NCBI GenBank assembly: GCA_965219305.1 | Contig: OZ244725.1 | Span: 1,984,001 to 2,048,000 of the forward strand | Length of the DNA stretch: 64,000 nucleotides | Source: DATHTS01 sp965219305 | GTDB lineage: Bacteria; Acidobacteriota; Blastocatellia; Pyrinomonadales; Pyrinomonadaceae | Reading direction: 5' to 3' | Shown here: piece by piece, positions 9,119 to 17,519 of the stretch | Numbering within the stretch: the stretch's first letter is position 1 | How the letters are laid out: every line of letters begins with the position of its first letter | Translations under genes and position numbers: made by a program | The notes under the pieces: model-generated | The model's input: only the letters and a program-made list of their open reading frames with translations | What the model was told of the DNA's origin: nothing | The model's database searches: none

Positions 9119-9259
9119 CTCTGCTAAAATTTCACGATTGTTTTTTTGGAGTTGAAAAAGAAGGACGAGTCACGCCCCGAAAAGAAAATGAATCCTGCAA
9201 CGGGCGCATCAAATCTGAACAATTACTTTAATCCGCGAAAGCATCGTCAAAGGGGAAAA

Positions 9260-9424
9260 GGCAGGTCTCCTGACTTGTAGCTTTTTTCCGTCGTCCTTCC
9301 CGTTTATGGCGCAACAGTGAACCTTTTGACAGAAAAATTAAAGCGTTACTTACAGTTGCGCGACAGTTCGTGAATTTAACACGATTCCCGTTTTAATTCG
9401 CTGATTAAAAGCAAAACCTTTTCC
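9260..9424 (-). promoter_or_regulatory. cobalamin (AdoCbl) riboswitch
   Basis: Read on the minus strand the segment shows the conserved cobalamin riboswitch elements in order: GGGAATCGTG, then CGCGCAACTGTAAG, TTCACTG, CGGGAAGG and the 3' B12 box GTCAGGAGACCTGCC (forward 9260-9274). The aptamer looks complete. What follows it is unusual: only 11- and 26-codon frames and an inverted repeat before the radical SAM gene at 8901. No BtuB, cobalamin synthesis or B12-independent isoenzyme gene is present. It either acts over a long leader on the radical SAM gene or has lost its target. The degraded insertion sequences start 150 bp upstream. Confidence 0.9.
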
Positions 9425-9576
9425 GTTTGATAAAGAAATATTCTCAAAGAACTCTTTCGCCAATATAGCAAATGAGTTGCCGGATAACAAAAACGAAACG
9501 AAATTCTCGACAGTTATAAAACGAAATTCAATTTGCCGATTTTCTTATTTAACAAAATAATGCTCCCGGACTCAAT

Positions 9577-10330
9577 TGAGATGGTCAAGTTATTTTAGAC
9601 AAAAAACTGTCTTTTGTTTCCTCCATTTTTTATTTGTAATTCCATCTCGAATTCCATCGGACTTTTGCAGCCCAATCTCGAATGTAATCTCACCCGATTA
9701 TAATGACCTTCGATGTAGCTGGAAATCTCTGACCGCGCTTACTCGAAGTCTTCAAATACTCCGGCTTCAATTAATTCCGTCTTAAAGCGCGAAAAGAAAC
9801 TTTCCGCCCAGCGCATTATCGTAACAATTGCCGCTCCCGCTCATCCTTTGACAAAAACAATTCTGCCGCAAAAGCCGCCGGAATCCGTTCGATGCGTGTC
9901 GGCTTTCACCATCCGAATGAATGATCGCTCCGGCGCGTAACCAGTCCTTTTTGGGTGGTCTTGGGTTAATGTTGAAATAACCAATTCCTGAGTCATCGCC
10001 TCAGCTAAACTCCAGCCGATGATCCGGCGTGTTACTTTATCCTGCCAAACCGCCGGATAACAAAACTTGCCGCCGCGCAGTCGAATATAGGTAATGTCGC
10101 CGATGATGATCTTTGCCGCCGCGCATTCCCCGGATGCTTGTTCGTGCCGACAAATTCGGCGCGGCGGTTGTCGCTTTTGAATCCCTCGTCTTCGGTTTGA
10201 ACGCTTTGGCGGTGATAGCTTTCAGGTTTTCTTGCTTCATCAACCGGCGCACCTTACCGCGTCCGATCTCGATTCCGTTTTTATCCAACGCTTTGCTGAT
10301 CCGCCGTGCGCCGTATCTTCTTCGGTTTTA
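9577..10330 (-). pseudogene. IS3-family orfB transposase remnant
   Basis: Translated in two frames, the minus strand gives an IS3 OrfB integrase: GARRISKALDKNGIEIGRGK, VRRLMKQENLKAITAKAF and PNL in one frame, then IIIGDITYIRLRGGKF (first catalytic Asp), an IHSDGE-like segment and ELIEAGVFEDFE with HYNRVRLHSRLG near the end. Several frameshifts and stops break it and the N-terminal part is absent, cut off at the IS982 element's left end. The outer end is probably near 9577 (tgagatggtcaagtta). It is non-functional. Confidence 0.85.
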
Positions 10331-11315
10331 AAATAACGTCAATTCAAGATAAGAATTAATCGATAACCAAGTCTTTTCCTAGATAAAGGCTTGGTTTCTT
10401 TTCTTGAAATGTGTAAGCGATCAATCCGGCGACGATGTTGCCGTAAAAGTTCCACACCGAGCGATGCCGCGTGTGTTCGACCTGTGAAATGTTCTTTAGT
10501 TGGTCTATCACAGATTCGATGATCGCTCGTTTTCTCAGCATCAGGCGATCAAAAAGCGGCACAAACTTGTTCTTCATATTTTTTTTGATCTTTGTCACTA
10601 ACTGCACGTTTTGTTCTCCCAACAATTTGCTTAACTCTTTTGATATATAGCCTTTATCGCCGAACAACTTTCCCCACAACCGCTTGCTCATTTTCCCGAC
10701 CGGCTTTCGGTCATCCACATTTCCCAATGTGATCTGCCACGCCAATAACTCGCCGCTGTCGCTGACTATCAGATGTATCTTAAAGCCGTAAAACCACCCC
10801 GTCGAGGTTTTCCCACGCCGCGCAAACTCTGCAAACACCTTGTTCTGTTTGATCCGTAAATTATTGCAGACAGGAATCTTAGTCGAATCCACGAATGAAA
10901 TCCCGGAACAGTTTCCCAATCTCACTTGGTATTTATGCTCCGGGCAACATTAAAGCATCTCGCTGCAATTCGACAAACCGATTATAACTCAATAAATCCG
11001 GGAAATCCCGCCGCCGATAAACACCGATTACCGAATTATAAAACGTCTTCAAGTTTCTAAATCCCGATCTGTGAAAACAGATCAAAATAGTCATCACCTG
11101 CGAGCGCGGCATCAAAGACGGCTTAATCGGTTTGCGCTCTCCGCTCGCCAACATCTGCTGATTAAACTTCGGTTCAAAAACTTGGCAAAAATCGTGGGCT
11201 TAGCAAAAAACTGTTACTATATCCATTGAAAAACTCCTTTGGTTTGTTTATTTTGTTTCTAAACCTAGGTATATCTTACCTTTGGAGTTTTTCTTATCTC
11301 GAACTCACGTTATTT
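10331..11315 (-). mobile_element. IS982-family insertion sequence, inactivated
   Basis: About 985 bp bounded by 25-bp inverted repeats, left 10331-10355 and right 11291-11315, matching at 22 of 25 positions (aaataacgt...agataagaa). The size fits the family. The single transposase gene inside is broken. No direct target duplication is visible: the left flank is the IS3 remnant and the right flank is the stop codon of a hydrolase tail. The element was therefore either inserted next to an older junction or followed by a deletion. Confidence 0.85.
10356..11226 (-). pseudogene. IS982-family DDE transposase, one nonsense and one frameshift
   Basis: The frame begins at an ATG at 11224-11226 (MDIVTVFC) and meets a TAA at 11200-11202 after eight codons. 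It then continues as the IS982 N-terminus (FCQVFEPKFNQQM, MTILICFHRSGFRNLKTFY, SYNRFVELQRDAL). A one-base insertion in the GGG at about 10942-10944 shifts the frame. The rest is the catalytic domain: GISFVDSTKIPVCNN, RGKTSTGWFYGFKIHLI, GNVDDRKPVGK, LFGDKGYISKEL, LRKRAIIESVIDQLKN. With both defects no full transposase can be made. Removing the two lesions would restore a family-length protein. Confidence 0.88.
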
Positions 11316-11379
11316 ACGATAAATTCTTCATCAAAAACTCTTCAAACAAATCCCGCAAACCGACAGTAAAGAGAGCAAC
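11314..11379 (-). pseudogene. C-terminal remnant of a hydrolase paralogue
   Basis: The minus strand reads ALFTVGLRDLFEEFLMKNLS and a TAA stop at 11314-11316. The intact hydrolase at 12052-12879 ends ALFSVGLQKLVEEFLLKSL. Fourteen of the last nineteen positions agree, and the stop lies within one codon of the same place. Upstream of this the similarity ends and a low-complexity frame continues to about 11470. The IS982 right end overlaps the stop. The pentapeptide gene lies between the remnant and the intact hydrolase. Confidence 0.8.
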
Positions 11380-11476
11380 AATTTTTTTGTTTAAATTTAC
11401 TTTTGTAATTGAATTATTTTGCGAATCCTGCGCCTGTTCGTGAGAGATTATTTTACGCAGAATTCGTGATGATTTT

Positions 11477-12049
11477 CTATGAATCAATTTTTATATCGTA
11501 TTTGTCGAGCAAACCAATTACACCCGGCAGAGAAAATTTTGCCTTTTTAATATGGTTGAATTCGGGATCAAACGAATAATTAAACGCCGTTCGGAAATCG
11601 GCTTTTTCCAAATTCGTATTGGCAAAGGTCGCCTGCGCCAGATCGCACTTTTCAAAAACCGCTTCGCTCAGATCGCATTCGGTAAAATCCGTCTCTTTGA
11701 TCTGGCAATCTCTGAAAACGGTCTTTTTGATCTTCAAATTGTAAAATGAAGAATGATTCAGCGAACAATTTTCAAAGTCGAACGAAAGCAAAAATTCACT
11801 GCATTCGTCAAAACGAAGTCCGAGCATTTTGCAGTCTTTAAATTTTACATCACGAAAGGACGTTTTTAGAAGTTTCACAAGGCTTAAATTGCACTCGGAA
11901 AATTTGCAGTCAGCAAATCTGATTCCCGAAATATCGGAATTTGCGAAATCGCAGTTTTGAAATACGCAATTTTCATATTCGCCTTTCGGTAAAAAGTCTT
12001 GCGTAAAATCTTTTCTCTCGAAAGTTTCGTCCTCAAAAATTTCTTCCAT
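11477..12049 (-). CDS. pentapeptide-repeat protein (Qnr/McbG-like)
   Basis: 190 residues made largely of A(D/N)LxX pentapeptide repeats with F or L at the central position (for example CDLSEAVFEKCDLAQATFANTN), predicting a right-handed quadrilateral beta-helix. Its length and layout fit the Qnr/McbG branch, which can mimic DNA and protect gyrase, but pentapeptide proteins have many roles, so the function is not proven. The gene starts 2 bp after the hydrolase stop and is followed, 98 bp on, by a tail copy of that hydrolase, so it looks like inserted cargo. Confidence 0.85.
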   Translation of the reverse strand: MEEIFEDETFERKDFTQDFLPKGEYENCVFQNCDFANSDISGIRFADCKFSECNLSLVKLLKTSFRDVKFKDCKMLGLRFDECSEFLLSFDFENCSLNHSSFYNLKIKKTVFRDCQIKETDFTECDLSEAVFEKCDLAQATFANTNLEKADFRTAFNYSFDPEFNHIKKAKFSLPGVIGLLDKYDIKIDS

Positions 12050-12051
12050 TT

Positions 12052-12879
12052 TTATAAACTTTTCAATAGAAATTCTTCCACCAATTTCTGCAAACCGACA
12101 CTAAAAAGCGCGGTTCCGTGTCCGCCCTTTTCGTAAATTTTCACTTCGTATTTGTCATTCGGATTTTCGGATTTCAATTTTCTCACCGCATCGGCAGATT
12201 CTTTATCGTCTTCGGCGGCAACCATCAAAAGCGGACGATTTCCGTAATTTTTAATCGCCGGTTCAATCGGTAAATTGTCAAAATAATTTATTCCCGGCGA
12301 AAGCAATGCGACGGCTTTTACTTTCGGATTTTCCGCTGCGTAAATTATCGCCAGACTGCTGCCGTAAGACGCGCCGACGATTCCCATTCGTGTCGCGTCA
12401 ACATTTTTCTGTTTCGCTAAAAAGTCAAAAGCCTTTGCTGCGTCCGCTTCCATTCCTTTCACGCCTTCGGCAGTTCGCTCCGCCGCAACGGTTTTGCCGT
12501 CCGTCGTTTTCGTAGATTCGCCGAATCCGCGCCCGTCAATCGCCAGCACGCCGAAATTTTTCTTTTGCAAATCTTTGGCAAATTCGTCGTAAGATGCGCG
12601 ATCACTCCCGAATTGATGAAGCAATAAAACCGCCGGAGAATTCGCTTTCGCCGATTCATAAAACGTGCCGACGATTTCGACGTTTCCTTCGGACGTAAAT
12701 TTTATTATCTGCGGTGCGGAAATTTCTGCACTTGCTTGATTTGCATTGGTTAAATTATTCGCCGCAATGTTTGAATTCGCTTGATTTTCTGTATTTGAAA
12801 CTATCTGATTTTGACAGCCAAAAACAGAAATAATCAAAAATATACATATTGATATTTTGGTAAAAAATAGAGTTTTCAT
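12052..12879 (-). CDS. alpha/beta hydrolase lipoprotein (dienelactone hydrolase-like)
   Basis: 275 residues. The signal peptide ends in a lipobox (SVFGC, Cys about 22), followed by an Asn-rich linker typical of lipoproteins in this window. The hydrolase core shows the oxyanion region LLLHQFGSD, the nucleophile Ser in GASYGSS, an Asp in AAEDDKES and a His in GGHGT. It is probably an outer-membrane or periplasmic esterase of unknown substrate. It lies 10 bp after a small DUF-type gene. A diverged copy of its last 20 codons occurs at 11314-11379. Confidence 0.85.
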   Translation of the reverse strand: MKTLFFTKISICIFLIISVFGCQNQIVSNTENQANSNIAANNLTNANQASAEISAPQIIKFTSEGNVEIVGTFYESAKANSPAVLLLHQFGSDRASYDEFAKDLQKKNFGVLAIDGRGFGESTKTTDGKTVAAERTAEGVKGMEADAAKAFDFLAKQKNVDATRMGIVGASYGSSLAIIYAAENPKVKAVALLSPGINYFDNLPIEPAIKNYGNRPLLMVAAEDDKESADAVRKLKSENPNDKYEVKIYEKGGHGTALFSVGLQKLVEEFLLKSL

Positions 12880-12889
12880 AACAGAAATT

Positions 12890-13285
12890 TTACTTTAATG
12901 TTTGTCCAACGAATTGGATTTCGCCGTTCCAAAATTTGTCTAATTCATTCCACCATTTTGCCGAAACAGGTTTTAGATATTTTTCAAACACTTCCGGTTT
13001 TAAATCTCTGTTTCCCGCAACATTTTGTAAACCTTCAAGCAATCCGATGGTTGCCGCTTCTTTAACATAATTATTGCCTTCACTGTGAAATCTTTCTATT
13101 ACATCAAAAACTTTTGCAAACTCATTGGTTTTATTTTGTTTGTATAAATCAATCAAATGGTGTGCAAACTCGCCCAATTCCGCATACGTAATTTCTCCAA
13201 ATAATTCTCTATGTTCGTGCAATTTCTCTGTAAATGAAGGACAAACTTCGATAAGCATTGATAACATTTCATTTCGTTTTATCAT
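12890..13285 (-). CDS. conserved hypothetical protein (DUF7674-like)
   Basis: 131 residues, largely alpha-helical, with the pattern ITYAELGEFAHHLIDLY, VFDVIERFHSEGNNYVKEA, ATIGLLEGLQN. I associate this with a family of small uncharacterised proteins (DUF7674 from memory, unverified). No signal peptide or catalytic motif is seen. The start overlaps the M1 peptidase stop by 17 bp, so it is co-translated with that gene. Confidence 0.65.
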   Translation of the reverse strand: MIKRNEMLSMLIEVCPSFTEKLHEHRELFGEITYAELGEFAHHLIDLYKQNKTNEFAKVFDVIERFHSEGNNYVKEAATIGLLEGLQNVAGNRDLKPEVFEKYLKPVSAKWWNELDKFWNGEIQFVGQTLK

Positions 13286-14603
13286 TTGATCTCAAATAAA
13301 CCCATTTATCAAAAAATTCCGACAAATCTTTGCCGCTCGCTTTTTCCATCGAAATTTGAAAATCTTTCGTTTCGACGGATTTGCCCCAATATTTTTGAGT
13401 GTATTCTTTAAAACCTTTCCAGAAAAGTTTGTCGCCCAATTCCTCGCGCAAAAGGTAAAGAACATACGCGCCTTTGTCATAAACGAGGCGGCGGTCTTCG
13501 CGTTTCGGTTTGTTCCAATCCGGGAAAACGAGCGATCTATCAAATCCGGCATCGCGCACTTTTTCGTAACTTTCGCGGTATCTTTTGATTTCCGAAAGAT
13601 ACGCGGCGCGACCGAAACGATGTTCAAAATATGCGGCGGTCATAAAATTGGCAAAACCTTCATTGAGCCAGAAATGCGTCCAAGCGCGGTTCGTCACCAT
13701 ATTTCCCCACCACTGATGCGCGAATTCGTGTGTGCCGAGCCAGATGTCTTTTTCATCTTTCAAAACACCGCGCCCGTATTCTGCGGTCATTAAAGTAAAA
13801 CTATCAACTTCCTGTTGTGCGTTTCCTTCGGTCAAAACCTGTGTGTAAGTTTTATAAGGATATTTCACGCCCGCTTTTTTCTCGAAAAACGCGAGCATAT
13901 CTTTTGAAGTAACGAAGATTTTCTTGATGTTTTCTTCGGAAAAAGATTTGTCGAAAAGATAACGAAAAGTCGTTCGCCCGTTTTTTATACTCAATTCCTG
14001 AAATTCGCCGAATGCGAAACCGAAAAGATATGTCGAAACTTCGGTTTTCTGCTCCCAACGCGAAATAATTTTTCCGTTTGAAAGTTCGCGCTCACCAAGA
14101 AATTCACCGTTGCCAACGGTTTTAAGATTTTCCGGCGTAATCAAATGCAGACGAAAACTCGCGCGGTCATCGGGCGAATCAACGCACGGCATCCATTGGC
14201 TCGTCGAAAAAATCGTGTAAACTTGATTTTGATCGGGAAAAAAATTGATTCCGTATTTCGGTGTGCCGTGATAAGCGATTTCAACTTCGCGCGTTTCGCC
14301 GCTTTTCGACGGTTTTGCAAAATGAATTTTCAGCAAATTTTCCGTCTTTTCAAATTCTAATTTTTCGAGTTTTTCCTGAACCGAATCAATCTCCAAACTT
14401 CCGGCGTTAAGCGTAATTTCGTTCAGATCATCGCGCAAAGAATTGAATTTTACTAAAACTTTTCCGGCAACGGATTTGTTAATGAGATCAGGCGCGATTA
14501 CCGCATCATAATTTTTAACATCAAATAAATTTGTCTGCGCTTTCAGACTTACGGCAAACGCGCAAACGATAAGAAGCAAACACAAAATTAGTTTTTTATT
14601 CAT
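13269..14603 (-). CDS. M1-family (gluzincin) metallopeptidase, exported
   Basis: 444 residues with a signal peptide (cleavage after about residue 22). The zinc site is complete: H292-E293-F-A-H296 and E315 in NEGFA, 19 residues after H296. The substrate-binding GAMEN motif of classical M1 aminopeptidases is replaced by EVDSFTLMT around residues 265-273. The protein is about half the usual length, lacking the C-terminal helical domain. It is likely a periplasmic peptidase with altered N-terminus recognition. It is the first gene of a unit running to about 11.5 kb. Confidence 0.88.
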   Translation of the reverse strand: MNKKLILCLLLIVCAFAVSLKAQTNLFDVKNYDAVIAPDLINKSVAGKVLVKFNSLRDDLNEITLNAGSLEIDSVQEKLEKLEFEKTENLLKIHFAKPSKSGETREVEIAYHGTPKYGINFFPDQNQVYTIFSTSQWMPCVDSPDDRASFRLHLITPENLKTVGNGEFLGERELSNGKIISRWEQKTEVSTYLFGFAFGEFQELSIKNGRTTFRYLFDKSFSEENIKKIFVTSKDMLAFFEKKAGVKYPYKTYTQVLTEGNAQQEVDSFTLMTAEYGRGVLKDEKDIWLGTHEFAHQWWGNMVTNRAWTHFWLNEGFANFMTAAYFEHRFGRAAYLSEIKRYRESYEKVRDAGFDRSLVFPDWNKPKREDRRLVYDKGAYVLYLLREELGDKLFWKGFKEYTQKYWGKSVETKDFQISMEKASGKDLSEFFDKWVYLRSNDKTK

Positions 14604-14769
14604 TATTTTCAGGCAAGTTCAATTACTTTGCATTGATTCGGATAGTAAACCGTAAGTTGCATTTTGATGTTTTTTGGCGTTTCAATTAATCATCTTATAA
14701 AAATCTGGTATAATTTTTAAAACTTCCTGTTTTATTAAATTCATTTTTGAAAGGGATCAATCTGATATT
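14604..14769. promoter_or_regulatory. divergent promoter region
   Basis: Divergent spacer between the M1 peptidase (minus) and GH51 (plus). A TATAAT-like -10 box is seen at 14709-14714 for the plus-strand gene; no convincing -35 is 17 bp upstream. A 17-codon minus-strand frame ending just before the M1 start is not supported as a gene. Confidence 0.4.
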
Positions 14770-16338
14770 ATGCGTAATTTTTTATTCAGTCTTACTTTGA
14801 TATGTGTTGTCTTTGCAGGGTTTGCCGCCGCACAAAAAGTCGAGTTGACCGTTGATGCGTCAAAGTCCGGCGCAAAAATAGACCGTAACATTTTCGGTCA
14901 GTTTGCCGAACATCTCGGCAACGGCGTTTACGAAGGAATTTGGGTCGGGAAAGATTCAAAAATTCCGAACACGCGCGGCATTCGCAACGATGTCGTCGGC
15001 GCGCTGAAAGCGATCAAAGTGCCGAACGTCCGTTATCCGGGCGGATGTTTTGCCGACGAATATCACTGGCGCAAAGGCATCGGCGAAAAACGTCCCGCGA
15101 CGCTCAATCCGAATTGGGGCGGCGTGATCGAGCCGAACACTTTCGGGACGCACGAATATTTGGATTTTATGGATCAGATCGGTTCGGAAGCGTATCTGTC
15201 GGTCAATGTCGGTTCGGGAACGCCGCAGGAAGCCGCCGAATGGTTTGAATATTTGACGACCGATCAAAAAACCGAACTCGCCAAAGAACGCGCCGCCAAC
15301 GGTCATCCCGCGCCCTATAAAATCGCATATCTCGGCATCGGCAACGAAAACTGGGACTGCGGTGGAAATTTCTCGGCGGAAGCTTACTTGGGCGAATACA
15401 AAAAATATAATCGCTTCGTCAGAAATTTTAATCCCGCACAGCAGCAAACAGACAAGATGCTCTCGATCGCGGTCGGTCCGGGCGGCGGCGACCAGCGTTT
15501 TATGGAATGGACGGACGTGATGATGAAAGGCTGGAAAAATCACACCTGGAGTTGGGATATGCAGGGACTTTCGCTTCACAATTACACGGTCGTCAACTGG
15601 GAAGACAAACATAAATCCGTCGGTTTCGGCGAGAAAGAATACGGCGAAATTCTCAGAGAAACTCTGAAGATGGGAGATTTGATTGACAAACACGCCGCGA
15701 TTATGGACAAATACGACCCCGAGAAAAAAATCGCGCTCGTCGTTGATGAATGGGGCGCGTGGTATGCGCCGCTGCCGGGAAGCAATCCCGGGTTTCTCTA
15801 CCAGCAAAACAGCCAGCGCGACGCGATTTTAGCCGCATTAAACATCAACATTTTCGCCCGCCGCGCTGACCGCGTGCGAATGGCAAACATCGCGCAGATG
15901 ATAAATGTTTTGCAGGCGATGATCTTGACAGACAAGGAAAAAATGGTTCTCACGCCGACTTATTACGTCTTCAAAATGTATGTGCCGTTTCAGGACGCGA
16001 CATTTATTCCGGTTAGTTTTGACGCAGGAAATTATACGCACGAAGGCATAACTTTGCCGCGCATTGATGCCGTCGCCGCTAGAGATAAAAACGGCAAACT
16101 TTGGATAGAAATCACAAATGTTGATCCGAATAAAGCAGTCGAAATTGATTTAAACACAATCGGAATGACCGCCAAATCCGCAAGCGGCGAAACTTTGACC
16201 GCGCCGAAAGTTGACAGCGTAAACACTTTTGATAAACCAGATACGGTTATGCCGAAACCGATTTCGGCAAAAGCGACAGGCGGTAAATTGATGTTGAATT
16301 TAGAACCGAAATCTGTGACGGTCGTTTCGGTCGAGTAG
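14770..16338 (+). CDS. exported GH51 alpha-L-arabinofuranosidase
   Basis: 522 residues with a signal peptide (cleaved after about residue 21) and the GH51 core: RYPGGCFADEYHW, acid/base E193 in GIGNENWDCGG, and nucleophile E327 in VVDEWGAWYAP, followed by a C-terminal beta domain. It would release arabinose from arabinan or arabinoxylan side chains, probably in the periplasm. AAAGGGA precedes the ATG. It stands alone on the plus strand and ends at a strong terminator. Confidence 0.92.
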   Translation: MRNFLFSLTLICVVFAGFAAAQKVELTVDASKSGAKIDRNIFGQFAEHLGNGVYEGIWVGKDSKIPNTRGIRNDVVGALKAIKVPNVRYPGGCFADEYHWRKGIGEKRPATLNPNWGGVIEPNTFGTHEYLDFMDQIGSEAYLSVNVGSGTPQEAAEWFEYLTTDQKTELAKERAANGHPAPYKIAYLGIGNENWDCGGNFSAEAYLGEYKKYNRFVRNFNPAQQQTDKMLSIAVGPGGGDQRFMEWTDVMMKGWKNHTWSWDMQGLSLHNYTVVNWEDKHKSVGFGEKEYGEILRETLKMGDLIDKHAAIMDKYDPEKKIALVVDEWGAWYAPLPGSNPGFLYQQNSQRDAILAALNINIFARRADRVRMANIAQMINVLQAMILTDKEKMVLTPTYYVFKMYVPFQDATFIPVSFDAGNYTHEGITLPRIDAVAARDKNGKLWIEITNVDPNKAVEIDLNTIGMTAKSASGETLTAPKVDSVNTFDKPDTVMPKPISAKATGGKLMLNLEPKSVTVVSVE

Positions 16339-16356
16339 AAAATTTATTTTGCCAAC

Positions 16357-16384
16357 GTAGGGACGCGAGGCATCGCGTCCCTAC
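16357..16384. terminator. palindromic terminator between convergent genes
   Basis: A perfect 12-bp stem (gtagggacgcga / tcgcgtccctac) with a 4-base loop between the convergent GH51 and XisI genes. There is no T-run, so it may instead be a short interspersed palindrome; in this position it can end transcription from both sides. Confidence 0.6.
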
Positions 16385-16400
16385 AACGTGGAATTGTTAA

Positions 16401-16736
16401 TTAGGCAATGGCGTAATCGGTATGTTTTCTCAATTCAGGTGCGTGAAAAGCCAGCACGATGTCGGTTTTCGGAACACCTTCGCGCTCTAAATCGGTCGCA
16501 ATACCGTCTTCCGTGCCGTCGCGTTGGATATAAATTTTGTCGTTGACAATGTCAATATGAATGTTAATTCCGTGATAACGTCGGCGTTCGTCCCAACCGA
16601 CGATATACAAAATATAAGAATCTTTCACGCGATCAAACATCGTGCGGCGATCAATGTTACCGTATGCATAAGGCATTGCAGCATATTCATTGATAATTTT
16701 TTCGACAATGTTTCGATAATTTTCTAGTTTATCCAT
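16401..16736 (-). CDS. XisI-family protein
   Basis: 111 residues matching XisI proteins: N-terminal YRNIVEKIINEYA, then VGWDERRRYHGINIHIDI, KIYIQRDGTEDGIATDL and GVPKTDIVLAFHAPELR. In Anabaena XisI is needed with XisH and XisF for excision of the fdxN element. Elsewhere the pair occurs without any such element and its role is unknown. Its start overlaps xisH by 13 bp, so the two are made together. Confidence 0.88.
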   Translation of the reverse strand: MDKLENYRNIVEKIINEYAAMPYAYGNIDRRTMFDRVKDSYILYIVGWDERRRYHGINIHIDIVNDKIYIQRDGTEDGIATDLEREGVPKTDIVLAFHAPELRKHTDYAIA

Positions 16737-17140
16737 CTGACGATCACCTCTTTTATTTCATCGAAAACCACAACTCTTAAATCTTCGGTTTCAATCAATT
16801 CTAACACATCGGGATTAACAAAAAAATTGTCATAAATTCCAAGTTCGACCGCCAAAAACAGTTGACGTTCAGGCTCTTTTTTCCGCAAAGCAAGGCGATA
16901 AATAATAAATTGTCCAATGGCTTTTTCAAGTTCGGTAACGTCCGATTTACCGATAAAACTTTTGACCTCAACCGCAATTTTGCGCCCTTCTTTTTCGGCA
17001 ACAAAAATCTTTTCCGCCGCAATATCAACAAAAGTATCGCGCCCGCCCCAAGGCAGATGCAGATTCTCAGCCGTAATCCGCCAACCGTCTTTGATTAAGG
17101 CTTGTTTAACCGTGTCGTGATAAATATCTTTCGCAGGCAT
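16724..17140 (-). CDS. XisH-family PD-(D/E)xK nuclease-like protein
   Basis: 138 residues: MPAKDIYHDTVKQALIKDGW, then a nuclease-like core with D39 and E58-V-K60 (IAVEVKSF) spaced as in PD-(D/E)xK enzymes, and the C-terminal VVFDEIKEVIVRWI. XisH always travels with XisI; here it sits directly upstream and overlaps it. No recombinase of the XisF type is in the window. The pair is most common in cyanobacteria and Chloroflexi, which points to horizontal gain. Toxin-antitoxin-like or defence roles are possible but unproven. Confidence 0.88.
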   Translation of the reverse strand: MPAKDIYHDTVKQALIKDGWRITAENLHLPWGGRDTFVDIAAEKIFVAEKEGRKIAVEVKSFIGKSDVTELEKAIGQFIIYRLALRKKEPERQLFLAVELGIYDNFFVNPDVLELIETEDLRVVVFDEIKEVIVRWIN

Positions 17141-17142
17141 TT

Positions 17143-17424
17143 TTATTCAATAATAGTTTCTTTTTCTTTATGAGTTATTTTGAATTTTCCATCCTCTTGA
17201 CGTAAATATAACCAAATTTGTTCGTAAGTTTTATCGTCATTCGGTTTCTTATATCTAATGTGATAATAACCTGCATCTCCGTGTCCTTCGCCGACGATTG
17301 CAGAAATTGGTTCAAAAGTTGGATTTACCGATTTAAAATCTGATTTAACTTGATTTTCACTTGGAAAACCGCAACATAGACAAAAAATTACTAAAGCAAA
17401 AATTAAAAGAAATTTCTTTAACAT
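17143..17424 (-). CDS. small lipoprotein of unknown function
   Basis: Starting at the ATG at 17422-17424, the product is 93 residues with a signal ending in a CCG lipobox-like motif (FCLCCGFPSE). The mature part is hydrophilic (GHGDAGYYHIRYKKP, IWLYLRQEDGKFKITH) and resembles no family I know. A longer frame would start inside the sufS tail remnant and is less likely. It lies 2 bp before xisH. Confidence 0.6.
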   Translation of the reverse strand: MLKKFLLIFALVIFCLCCGFPSENQVKSDFKSVNPTFEPISAIVGEGHGDAGYYHIRYKKPNDDKTYEQIWLYLRQEDGKFKITHKEKETIIE

Positions 17425-17425
17425 A

Positions 17426-17488
17426 TCACGCAAAAACATCAATCACTTTCTGAATCGTGTCGGCTAATTTATCAACTTCTTCCTTAAA
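17426..17488 (-). pseudogene. C-terminal remnant of a SufS paralogue
   Basis: The minus strand reads FKEEVDKLADTIQKVIDVFA then TGA. Intact SufS (18126-19367) ends REEVDKLADAVNKVIEVFV. Fourteen of 20 residues agree and the stop is in the same place. Nothing SufS-like precedes it. The unknown gene 17520-18110 lies between intact gene and remnant. Confidence 0.85.
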
Positions 17489-17519
17489 TCGCGGACTTAC
17501 TGAGAAGTGAAATTAGTTC

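Noticed and set aside
10356..10925. Functional 189-residue IS982 transposase
   Set aside because: This open frame is only the C-terminal part after a frameshift; the N-terminal half is in another frame and also carries a nonsense codon.
14604..14680. 17-codon frame just upstream of the M1 peptidase
   Set aside because: No similarity to any neighbouring gene tail and no ribosome-binding site could be shown.
14956..15807. 283-codon minus-strand frame
   Set aside because: It is antisense to the GH51 gene, whose catalytic motifs are certain.
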